Positions 57,091 through 64,000 of a DNA stretch of 64,000 nt are shown piece after piece. The stretch is from Extensimonas vulgaris (GTDB taxonomy: Bacteria; Pseudomonadota; Gammaproteobacteria; Burkholderiales; Burkholderiaceae_C): assembly GCF_003337425.1 (NCBI RefSeq), contig NZ_QPJU01000004.1, forward strand, positions 62,001 through 126,000. Reading direction: 5' to 3'. Each line of letters starts with the position of its first letter. The first letter of the stretch is position 1. The position numbers and the translations under genes were made by a program. The notes beneath the pieces were generated by a model that saw only the letters and a program-made list of their open reading frames with translations, had not been told where the DNA came from and searched no databases.

Positions 57091-58053
57091 CTAAATGCGA
57101 CGCAAACGTTGCACCAATGCAACGCTTGTGAGCGCCAGCGCGCCTGCGACCACGCCCACCAGAGCGTTGCACAGCGCAGGCAGCAGCCAGTGCCACGGGC
57201 CGCCGGCGCCAGCGCCCAGCCTTTCGACGGCGTGGTGCAGCGCCGGGATGCCGTGCGCCAGGATGCCGCCGCCCACGAGGAACATGGCCGCCGTGCCCAC
57301 GACCGAGAGGCTTTTCATGAGCCAGGGCGCGGCCTGCACGATGGCCAGGCCCAGCGTGCGCAGCAGGGCCTGGCGCCGGCGTGCGAGCCATAGCCCCAGG
57401 TCGTCGAGCTTGACGATGCCCGCGACCAGGCCATACACGCCCACCGTCATGAGCACGGCCACGCCCACGAGCACGGCCACCTGCTGCGCAAACGGTGCCG
57501 CCGCCACCGTGCCCAGCGCGATGGTGATGATTTCTGCCGAGAGGATGAAGTCGGTGCGCACGGCGCCCTGCACCTTGTCTTTTTCGAAAGCCACCAAGTC
57601 CAGCGCCGCGTTGGCATTCGCCAGCACGTGGCTTTCGTGTTCGGCCGCATCGTGCGGCGCGCTGGGCAAAAACTTGTGCGCGAGTTTTTCCACGCCCTCG
57701 AAGCACAAAAACGCCCCGCCCAGCATGAGCAGCGGCGTCACGGCCCAGGGGGCGAAGGCGCTCACGAGCAGGGCCGCGGGCACGAGGATGGCCTTGTTCA
57801 CGAGCGAGCCCTTGGCCACGGCCCAGACCACGGGCAGCTCGCGGTCGGCGCGCACGCCCGTCACTTGCTGGGCGTTGAGCGCCAGATCGTCGCCGAGCAC
57901 GCCCGCGGTCTTTTGCGCCGCCACCTTGGTGAGCACCGACACGTCGTCGGCCATGGTGGCGCTTTTTTGCGCGGCCACCTTGGTCATGAGGGCGACGTCG
58001 TCGAGGATGGTCGCGATGTCGTCGAGCAGGGCGAGCAGGCTGCCGAGGGCCAT
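57091..58053 (-). CDS. DUF808 (YedI-type) inner membrane protein
   Basis: 320 residues from MALGSLLALLDDIATILDDVALMTKVAAQKSATMADDVSV. The N-terminal repeat-like IDDIATILDDVAxMTKVAAQKxA is the DUF808 signature. Hydrophobic segments: AILVPAALLVSAFAPWAVTPLLMLGGAFL, ITIALGTVAAAPFAQQVAVLVGVAVLMTVGVYGL, LSVVGTAAMFLVGGGILAH and the C-terminal LCNALVGVVAGALAL. Function is unknown in E. coli as well. A 7-bp stem hairpin at 57107-57124 is inside the last codons. 48 nt before purL. Confidence 0.85.
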   Translation of the reverse strand: MALGSLLALLDDIATILDDVALMTKVAAQKSATMADDVSVLTKVAAQKTAGVLGDDLALNAQQVTGVRADRELPVVWAVAKGSLVNKAILVPAALLVSAFAPWAVTPLLMLGGAFLCFEGVEKLAHKFLPSAPHDAAEHESHVLANANAALDLVAFEKDKVQGAVRTDFILSAEIITIALGTVAAAPFAQQVAVLVGVAVLMTVGVYGLVAGIVKLDDLGLWLARRRQALLRTLGLAIVQAAPWLMKSLSVVGTAAMFLVGGGILAHGIPALHHAVERLGAGAGGPWHWLLPALCNALVGVVAGALALTSVALVQRLRRI

Positions 58054-58101
58054 GGGGCGTCCTTTGAGAGATGGTTTCCAGTGGGACAGGCGCTCAGCCT
58101 C

Positions 58102-61100
58102 TCAGCCCACCCAGCGGCGCGCGTTGCGCCAGATCTGCATCCAGGGGCTGAAGTCGTCCTTGGGCAGCGGCGTCCAGCTGAACTGCAGGTTGCGAAACAC
58201 CCGCTCGGGGTGCGGCATCAGGGCCGTGAAGCGCCCGTCGGGCGTGGTCACGGCGGTGAGGCCGCCGGGGCTGCCGTTGGGGTTGAAGGGGTAGGCTTCG
58301 GTCGGCTGGCCGAGATGATCGACGTAGCGCATCGCGGCCAGCACCTGGCTGGCGTTGCCGCGGTGGCGGAAGTCGGCGTAGCCCTCGCCGTGCGCGGTGG
58401 CGATCGGCAGGCGCACGCCCGCCATGCCGGCAAAAAACAGGCTGGGCGAATCCAGCACTTCGACCTGCGCGAGGCGCGCCTCGAAGCGCTCGCTCTGGTT
58501 GGTGGTAAAGCGCGGCCAGGCCTGCGCGCCGGGGATGATGTCGGCAAGCTCGGCAAACATCTGGCAGCCGTTGCACACGCCCAGGCCAAAGGTGTCGCCG
58601 CGCGCGAAGAAAGCGCGGAACTGCGCGGCCAGCGCGGCGTTGAAGCTGATGCTGCGCGCCCAGCCTATGCCCGCGCCCAGCGTGTCGCCGTAGCTGAAGC
58701 CGCCGCAGGCCACCAACCCCTGGAAGTCGGCGAGCTGCACGCGCCCGGCTTGCAGGTCGCTCATGTGCACGTCGCAGGCCTCGAAGCCCGCGGCGTCGAA
58801 GGCCCAGGCCATTTCGACATGCGAGTTCACGCCTTGTTCGCGCAGGATCGCGACCCTGGGGCGCGCGCCGCCGATGGCTACTGCGTTGATAGCTGCTTGC
58901 GCTTGCTGCGCCTCGTTTTCAGCCACTTTTTGCTTGAAACTTTCGGGCAGGTACACGTGCAGGCCGCCGTCGTGCGCGGCGCCCGCGGCGGCGTGCTCGG
59001 CGTCGGCGCAGGCGGGGTTGTCGCGCGCGCGGCAGATTTTCCAGCTCACGCTGTCCCAGACTTGCTGCAAGTCCGCGAGCGTGGCGTTAAAGACGAGTTT
59101 GGTGTCGCGCCAGATTTGCAGCTCGCCCGCGCCGGTGGCGATCGGTGCGTGTGCGGGCCGCGTCTTGCCGATGAAGTGGCTGTGCTTGGACAGGCCATGC
59201 GCGCGCAGCGTCTGCATGACGGCGTCGCGCTCGGCCGTGCGCACCTGCAGCACCACGCCAAGCTCTTCGTTGAACAGCGCCTTGAGCGTGCGCTCCTCGC
59301 GCCGCGCGCTGACCTGGCTGGCCCAGTTTTTCGCGTCGCCGTAATCGGCGCGGCTGTCGCTGATGCCGTCGCCTTCGGTGATGAGCAGATCGACGTTGAG
59401 CGCCACGCCCACTTTGCCGGCAAAGGCCATTTCGGCCACGCAGGCCAGCAGCCCGCCGTCGCTGCGGTCGTGGTAGGCGAGGAGCTTGCCCTCGGTGCGC
59501 AACTGGTTCACGGCCGCCACGAGGCGCACCAGGTCTTGTGGATCGTCGAGGTCGGGAACCACGTCACCACTTTGGCCCAGCGCTTGCGCGAGCATGCTGC
59601 CGCCCATGCGGCACTGGCCGTGGCCCAGGTCGATCAGCACCAGCGTGGTGTCGGCCTCGTCGCGGTCGAGCTGCGGCGTGAGCGTGCCGCGCACGTCGGC
59701 AAGCGTGGCAAAGGCGCTCACGATCAGGCTCACGGGCGAGGTGACCTTGCGCAGCGTGCCGTCCGCGCCCTGCCACTGCGTGCGCATAGAGAGGCTGTCT
59801 TTGCCCACGGGGATGGAAATGCCCAGCGCCGGGCACAGCTCCAGGCCCACGGCGCGCACGGTGGCGTAAAGGTCGGCGTCCTCGCCCGGCTCGCCGCACG
59901 CGGCCATCCAGTTCGCGCTGAGCTTCACGCGCGGCAGTTCGATGGGCGCGGCGAGCAGGTTGGTGATGGCCTCGGCCACGGCCATGCGGCCCGAGGCCGG
60001 CGCGTCGAGCGCGGCCAGCGGCGTGCGCTCGCCCATGGCCATGGCTTCGCCGGCAAAGCCGCGGAAGTCCGCGAGCGTCACGGCGCAGTCGGCCACGGGC
60101 ACCTGCCAGGGGCCAACCATCTGGTCGCGGTGCGTGAGGCCGCCCACGCTGCGGTCGCCGATGGTGACCAAAAAGCGCTTGCTCGCCACCGTGGGGTGGC
60201 TCAGCACGTCGATCACCGCCTGCTGTAGCGGCACGCCGGTGAGCTCCAGCGGTGTGCCGCGGCGGGGCACGCTGCGCACGTCGCGCTGCATCTTGGGCGG
60301 CTTGCCCAGCAGCACGTCCATGGGCATGTGCACGGGCTCGTGCTGCGGGCCGCTGGGTGCGGCGCTGTCTTCGACGATGAGCTCGCGCGGCTCGGTGGCC
60401 ACGCCGACCACGGCGAAGGGGCAGCGCTCGCGCGCGCACAGCTGCTCGAACGCTGCGAGCGAGGCGGGCGCGATCGCGAGCACGTAGCGCTCCTGGCTCT
60501 CGTTGCACCAGATTTCCTTGGGTGCGAGGCCCGATTCTTCGAGCGGGATGGCGCGCAGGTCGAAGCGCGCACCGCGCCCGGCGTCGTTGACGAGCTCGGG
60601 AAAGGCGTTGGAGAGCCCGCCCGCGCCCACGTCGTGGATCGCCAAAATGGGGTTGCCATCGCCCAGCGCCTGGCAGGCGCTGATGACCTCTTGCGCGCGG
60701 CGTTGAATCTCGGGGTTGCCGCGCTGCACCGAGTCGAAGTCGAGCTGCGCGGCGTTGGTGCCGCTCGCGAGCGACGAGGCCGCACCACCACCCATGCCTA
60801 TGCGCATGCCGGGCCCGCCCAGTTGCACGAGCAGCGTGCCCGCGGGGAAGGCGATCTTGTGCGTGAGCCGCGCGTCTATGCTGCCCAGGCCGCCTGCGAT
60901 CATGATGGGCTTGTGGTAGCCGCGCTGCACCTCGGCCACGCGCTGTTCGTATTCGCGAAAGTATCCGGCCAGGTTGGGGCGGCCGAACTCGTTGTTGAAG
61001 GCCGCGCCGCCCAGCGGCCCCTCGGTCATGATCTGCAAGGGGCTGGCCATGTGTTCGGGCTTGCCACCGGGCTGGTCGGCCAAGCCGCCCCAGAGCTTGC

Positions 61101-62169
61101 CCACGGAAAAGCCCGTGAGCCCGGCCTTGGGGCGCGCGCCGCGGCCCGTCGCACCCTCGTCGCGGATTTCGCCGCCCGCGCCGGTGGCCGCGCCCGGAAA
61201 AGGGCTGATCGCCGTGGGGTGGTTGTGCGTTTCCACCTTCATCAGCACGTGGCGCAGGGCGCTTTCTTTTTGATAGCTACTTGCGCCTGATGTACCAGGG
61301 TTAGAGGCCGATTTGACTTCAAATACTTCGACGGTGCCGCCTTCCATCACCGCGGCGTTGTCGCTGTAGGCCACGATGGTGTGCTGCGGCGCCTGGCGGT
61401 GCGTGTGGCGGATCATGGCAAACAGGCTGTGCTCCTGCGCCACGCCGTCGATGGTGAAGTCGGCGTTGAAAATCTTGTGCCGGCAGTGCTCGCTGTTGGC
61501 CTGCGCGAACATCATCAGCTCCACGTCGGTGGGGTTGCGACCGAGGCGCGTGAAGGCATCGAGCAGATAGTCGATTTCATCCTCGGCCAGCGCCAAGCCC
61601 CAGTCGCGGTTGGCGGCTTCGAGTGCGGCGCGGCCGCGCCCGAGGACATCGACATGCGCGAGCGGCTCGGGCTGCAGTGGGCTGAACAGCGCCTTCGCCG
61701 CGTCGCAACTGGCAAGCACCGACTCGGTCATGCGGTCGTGCAAGAGTGCAGCAATGCGCTCGTGCAACGCGGGCGAGATTTCCGGCGCCTTGCCGAACCA
61801 GCCTGCATCGAACTGCAGGTGGTATTCGGTCACCCGTTCGATGCGGTGCACGGGCAGGCCGCAGTTGCGCGCAATGTCTGTGGCCTTGGACGCCCAGGGC
61901 GAGACCGTGCCCAGGCGCGGCGTGACGACGAGCACCAGCTCAGGGCTGCTGCCCGGCGCTGGCGCATACGGCTCGCCATATTCGAGCAGCGCGGCCAGGC
62001 GCTCTTGCAGCTCGGGTGTGGGCGGTGCGTCCAAGGCCACGAGGTGCACGAAGCGCGCGCGGATGCCGCTGATTTTGGGGTGGATGGCAGCCAGCGCCGG
62101 CGCAAGCTGTTGGGCACGAAAGGGACGGAGGGCGTTGCCCCCGGCAAACTGGGTCAGGTGCAAGGTCAC
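58102..62169 (-). CDS. purL: Phosphoribosylformylglycinamidine synthase
   Basis: Purine synthesis: glutamine-dependent FGAR to FGAM. About 1355 residues from the likely GTG at 62169 ([14 protein letters not shown]); no SD supports this start, and a longer frame with ATG exists. FGAM synthase motifs: [61 protein letters not shown]. Glutaminase domain: [12 protein letters not shown] (Cys near 1198) and PHPERVFR. Two interspersed repeats add residues at ~283-300 and ~1080-1099. E. coli PurL is 1295 residues. Confidence 0.93.
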   Translation of the reverse strand: MTLHLTQFAGGNALRPFRAQQLAPALAAIHPKISGIRARFVHLVALDAPPTPELQERLAALLEYGEPYAPAPGSSPELVLVVTPRLGTVSPWASKATDIARNCGLPVHRIERVTEYHLQFDAGWFGKAPEISPALHERIAALLHDRMTESVLASCDAAKALFSPLQPEPLAHVDVLGRGRAALEAANRDWGLALAEDEIDYLLDAFTRLGRNPTDVELMMFAQANSEHCRHKIFNADFTIDGVAQEHSLFAMIRHTHRQAPQHTIVAYSDNAAVMEGGTVEVFEVKSASNPGTSGASSYQKESALRHVLMKVETHNHPTAISPFPGAATGAGGEIRDEGATGRGARPKAGLTGFSVGKLWGGLADQPGGKPEHMASPLQIMTEGPLGGAAFNNEFGRPNLAGYFREYEQRVAEVQRGYHKPIMIAGGLGSIDARLTHKIAFPAGTLLVQLGGPGMRIGMGGGAASSLASGTNAAQLDFDSVQRGNPEIQRRAQEVISACQALGDGNPILAIHDVGAGGLSNAFPELVNDAGRGARFDLRAIPLEESGLAPKEIWCNESQERYVLAIAPASLAAFEQLCARERCPFAVVGVATEPRELIVEDSAAPSGPQHEPVHMPMDVLLGKPPKMQRDVRSVPRRGTPLELTGVPLQQAVIDVLSHPTVASKRFLVTIGDRSVGGLTHRDQMVGPWQVPVADCAVTLADFRGFAGEAMAMGERTPLAALDAPASGRMAVAEAITNLLAAPIELPRVKLSANWMAACGEPGEDADLYATVRAVGLELCPALGISIPVGKDSLSMRTQWQGADGTLRKVTSPVSLIVSAFATLADVRGTLTPQLDRDEADTTLVLIDLGHGQCRMGGSMLAQALGQSGDVVPDLDDPQDLVRLVAAVNQLRTEGKLLAYHDRSDGGLLACVAEMAFAGKVGVALNVDLLITEGDGISDSRADYGDAKNWASQVSARREERTLKALFNEELGVVLQVRTAERDAVMQTLRAHGLSKHSHFIGKTRPAHAPIATGAGELQIWRDTKLVFNATLADLQQVWDSVSWKICRARDNPACADAEHAAAGAAHDGGLHVYLPESFKQKVAENEAQQAQAAINAVAIGGARPRVAILREQGVNSHVEMAWAFDAAGFEACDVHMSDLQAGRVQLADFQGLVACGGFSYGDTLGAGIGWARSISFNAALAAQFRAFFARGDTFGLGVCNGCQMFAELADIIPGAQAWPRFTTNQSERFEARLAQVEVLDSPSLFFAGMAGVRLPIATAHGEGYADFRHRGNASQVLAAMRYVDHLGQPTEAYPFNPNGSPGGLTAVTTPDGRFTALMPHPERVFRNLQFSWTPLPKDDFSPWMQIWRNARRWVG
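58872..58932 (+). repeat. Interspersed repeat inside purL, glutaminase linker (in frame)
   Basis: Plus strand: TTGATAGCTGCTTGCGCTTG, then CTGCGCCTCGTTTTC. On the coding strand it gives [17 protein letters not shown], between the KQK stretch and [13 protein letters not shown] at the start of the glutaminase domain. Confidence 0.7.
61268..61322 (+). repeat. Interspersed repeat inside purL, synthetase domain (in frame)
   Basis: Plus strand: TTTTTGATAGCTACTTGCGC, then TGATGTACCAGGGTTAGAGG and ATTTGACTTCAAA, a near-consensus copy with its tail. On the coding strand it specifies about [18 protein letters not shown], immediately before [16 protein letters not shown], where E. coli has a shorter stretch. 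Confidence 0.75.
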
Positions 62170-62374
62170 GGTAGCGGCCAGGTCGAAGGGATGGGGCGCG
62201 ATGCCGCGCTGTCGGCGGCCATGCGAAGGCGAAATACGGGGCAGGGCGGGGATTTTACCGAGCGTCTTTGCAAGGCCAGCATGGCCGGCGTGCATCGTCC
62301 GCGTGCGGCAAGCCCGTCGCCATGCGGCGCTGCTTCGTATGGCGCCAGCCCCTGCAAGGTCAAAAGCCCGATGG

Positions 62375-62380
62375 GATAAT
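62375..62380 (+). promoter_or_regulatory. -10-like GATAAT immediately upstream of map
   Basis: GATAAT lies 7 bp before the map ATG at 62388, the distance at which transcription would begin at or next to the A of the ATG. No SD precedes the ATG. The gene may thus be read from a leaderless mRNA. No clear -35 is visible. Confidence 0.4.
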
Positions 62381-62387
62381 CATTTGC

Positions 62388-63290
62388 ATGAGCATCACCA
62401 TCAAATCCGCCGAGGACATCGAAGGCATGCGCGAAGCGTGCCGCCTCGCGGCCGAAGTGCTGGACTACATCGCCCCGCACATCCGCCCCGGCATCAGCAC
62501 CAAAGAAATCGACCGCCTGGGCGCAGAGTGCATGGCGCGCCAGGGCACGGTGTCGGCCACCGTGGGCTACCAGCCGCCCGGCTATCCGCCGTATCCGGCC
62601 TCGCTGTGCACTTCGGTCAACCACGTCGTCTGCCACGGCATCCCCAGCGACAAGCCGCTCAAAAAGGGCGACATCGTGAACGTCGATGTCACCGTGGTCA
62701 CCAAGGCCGGCTGGTATGGCGACACGAGCCGCATGTATATCGTGGGTGAGGGCTCGATCGCCGCGCGGCGCCTGTGCACCGTGACCTACGAGGCCATGTG
62801 GCTGGGCATCATGCAGGTGCGCCCCGGTGCGCACCTGGGCGACATCGGCCACGCGATCCAAAAATACGCCGAAGGGCACGGCTACTCGGTGGTGCGCGAA
62901 TTTTGCGGCCATGGCATAGGGCGCAAGTTCCACGAAGAGCCCCAGGTGCTGCACTACGGCCGCCCCGGCACGCTCGAAGAATTGCGCCCCGGCATGGTGT
63001 TCACCATAGAACCCATGATCAACGCCGGTCGGCGCGAGGTCAAAGAATTCGGCAACGACGGCTGGACCATCGTCACCAAAGACCGCAGCCTGTCGGCGCA
63101 GTGGGAGCACACCGTGCTCGTGACGGAAACCGGCGTCGAGGTGCTGAGCCTCTCGGCCGGTGCGCCGCCCGCGCCTGCCTTCGTGCCGCCCGAGATTGCC
63201 CGCCCGCGCGGCGCAGGCCAGCCGAGCGTCGGTTCTGCCGCAGCGGGCCCAGCCGCCCCTGCAGCCGCAGCGCCCACCGTGCCGGCCTAA
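62388..63290 (+). CDS. map: Methionine aminopeptidase (type I)
   Basis: Removes N-terminal Met from new proteins; dinuclear metal hydrolase. 300 residues from MSITIKSAEDIEGMREACRL. Metal ligands fit VNVDVTVV and YGDTSRMY (Asp), GHGIGRKFHEEP (His), FTIEPMINAG (Glu) and AQWEHTVLVTE (Glu). The last ~40 residues are a Pro/Ala tail (AGPAAPAAAAPTVPA) absent from E. coli (264 residues). Possibly leaderless. Upstream of glnD by 65 nt. Confidence 0.95.
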   Translation: MSITIKSAEDIEGMREACRLAAEVLDYIAPHIRPGISTKEIDRLGAECMARQGTVSATVGYQPPGYPPYPASLCTSVNHVVCHGIPSDKPLKKGDIVNVDVTVVTKAGWYGDTSRMYIVGEGSIAARRLCTVTYEAMWLGIMQVRPGAHLGDIGHAIQKYAEGHGYSVVREFCGHGIGRKFHEEPQVLHYGRPGTLEELRPGMVFTIEPMINAGRREVKEFGNDGWTIVTKDRSLSAQWEHTVLVTETGVEVLSLSAGAPPAPAFVPPEIARPRGAGQPSVGSAAAGPAAPAAAAPTVPA

Positions 63291-63355
63291 ACCGCACCGT
63301 CGCGTTGGCGGTGGCCGTGATCCTTACGCGCATGCTTTTTGCATAGGACATCGGC

Positions 63356-64000
63356 ATGTCATCGCTTCCCGCCAGCCCACCCCCCACCGCAGTCACGCCC
63401 GATACCGCGCTGGCGCACGACGCGCCGGCCCTGCAAACCCTGCGCGACGCCTTCCGGCGCGACAAGGCCGCATTGCTGGCGCAGTTGCAGCAAGGGGGCG
63501 GCGCCTCCACGCGCAACATCCACGCCTTGCTGCGCCGCTTTGCCGCCCTGGCCGACGGCCTGTTGCGCACGCTGTGGCAGCGGGCCGAGTTGCCGCCCGA
63601 CATGGCCCTGCTCGCCGTGGGCGGCTATGGGCGGGCGCAGTTGTTTCCGTATTCCGACATCGACGTGCTCTTGCTGCTGCCGCCGCACTGCAGCCCCGAA
63701 TGTGAAGACGGATTGCGTGCGCGCATAGAGCGCTTCGTCGGCAGCTGCTGGGACGCGGGGCTGGAGATCGGCTCGAGCGTGCGCACCGCGGCGCAGTGCC
63801 TGGCCGAAGCGGCGCAGGACGTGACGGTGCAGACCTCCTTGCTCGAAGCGCGCTGGATTTGCGGCAGCCGCGCCTTGTGCGACGAGTTCGAGCAGCAGTT
63901 CCGCACGCAGATCGATCCGCATGCCTTCTTCATCGCCAAGACGCTGGAGATGCGCCAGCGCTACACCAAGTACGAAAACACGCCTTATGCGCTCGAGCCC
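63356..64000 (+). CDS. glnD: Bifunctional uridylyltransferase / uridylyl-removing enzyme, partial (N-terminus)
   Basis: Nitrogen sensor that uridylylates PII. The first 215 residues are present, from MSSLPASPPPTAV; the rest lies beyond the window. The nucleotidyltransferase motif is AVGGYGRAQLFPYSDIDVLLLLP (about residues 84-105) and the GlnD helical TSLLEARWICGSRALCDEF region follows. The map-glnD order is common in proteobacteria. The call is firm for the N-terminal domain. Confidence 0.92.
   Translation, partial: MSSLPASPPPTAVTPDTALAHDAPALQTLRDAFRRDKAALLAQLQQGGGASTRNIHALLRRFAALADGLLRTLWQRAELPPDMALLAVGGYGRAQLFPYSDIDVLLLLPPHCSPECEDGLRARIERFVGSCWDAGLEIGSSVRTAAQCLAEAAQDVTVQTSLLEARWICGSRALCDEFEQQFRTQIDPHAFFIAKTLEMRQRYTKYENTPYALEP

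Noticed and set aside
57107-57124. Perfect 7-bp stem CGTTGCA-CCAA-TGCAACG
   Set aside because: It lies inside the last codons of the DUF808 gene and has no T-run, so a terminator or operator is not supported.

Overview
The window reads as chromosomal DNA of a high-GC betaproteobacterium, most likely of the family Comamonadaceae (Burkholderiales). Three things suggest this: the gyrA-serC-pheA-tyrA-aroA/cmk-rpsA-ihfB-lapA-lapB gene order with an aroA-cmk fusion, a Bug/TctC-type binding protein, and many scattered copies of a ~45-bp repeat with the core ATAGCTGCTTGCGCTTGATG that I associate with this family. No rRNA, tRNA, CRISPR array, phage or transposase gene was seen. The family assignment is inference from gene content and order; no database was searched.

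Layout. (1) 1-22150 is an acyl-CoA catabolic island. A leftward operon (acyl-CoA dehydrogenase, thiolase, FadB-like multifunctional enzyme, acyl-CoA carboxylase carboxyltransferase and biotin carboxylase, the last cut by the window edge) diverges from a TetR-type regulator. Rightward follow two acyl-CoA synthetases, two crotonase-fold enzymes, a CaiB/BaiF CoA-transferase, acetoacetyl-CoA synthetase, and then a compact module of acyl-CoA dehydrogenase, second CaiB/BaiF transferase, MmgE/PrpD protein, CitE-like CoA-ester lyase and citryl-CoA-lyase-like protein. Together they could activate an acid, oxidise it, carboxylate or transfer CoA, and cleave it to acetyl-CoA units; the substrate is not determined by the sequence. 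(2) 22157-34505 is a leftward housekeeping stretch: comEA-like gene, lapB, lapA, ihfB, rpsA, aroA-cmk, tyrA, pheA, serC, gyrA (aromatic amino acid and serine synthesis, translation, LPS control, DNA topology). (3) 34752-43757 holds an OmpA-like lipoprotein-type porin partner, a parvulin, bolA, septation protein, msrB-selO, a diguanylate cyclase, trmB, gluQ, a WrbA-like flavoprotein and a MinD/FlhG-like ATPase. (4) 43770-47228 holds a second diguanylate cyclase, a Bug-family solute-binding protein and a succinate-semialdehyde-type dehydrogenase. (5) 47434-64000 holds alaS, an orphan molybdenum hydroxylase large subunit, a DUF2442 gene, ispD-ispF, an enoyl-CoA hydratase, a LigB-type dioxygenase, ompW, a DUF808 membrane protein, purL, map and the start of glnD.

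The most unusual signal is not a gene set but repeats that have become coding sequence. A 169-bp MITE-like element with perfect 22-bp ends (including CTAG) occurs twice at about 97 percent identity; one copy lies in frame near the 5' end of gluQ and adds 55 codons. Separately, copies of the ~45-bp Comamonadaceae repeat sit in frame inside purL (twice), aroA-cmk, gluQ and selO, and one provides the last codons and stop of ispF.
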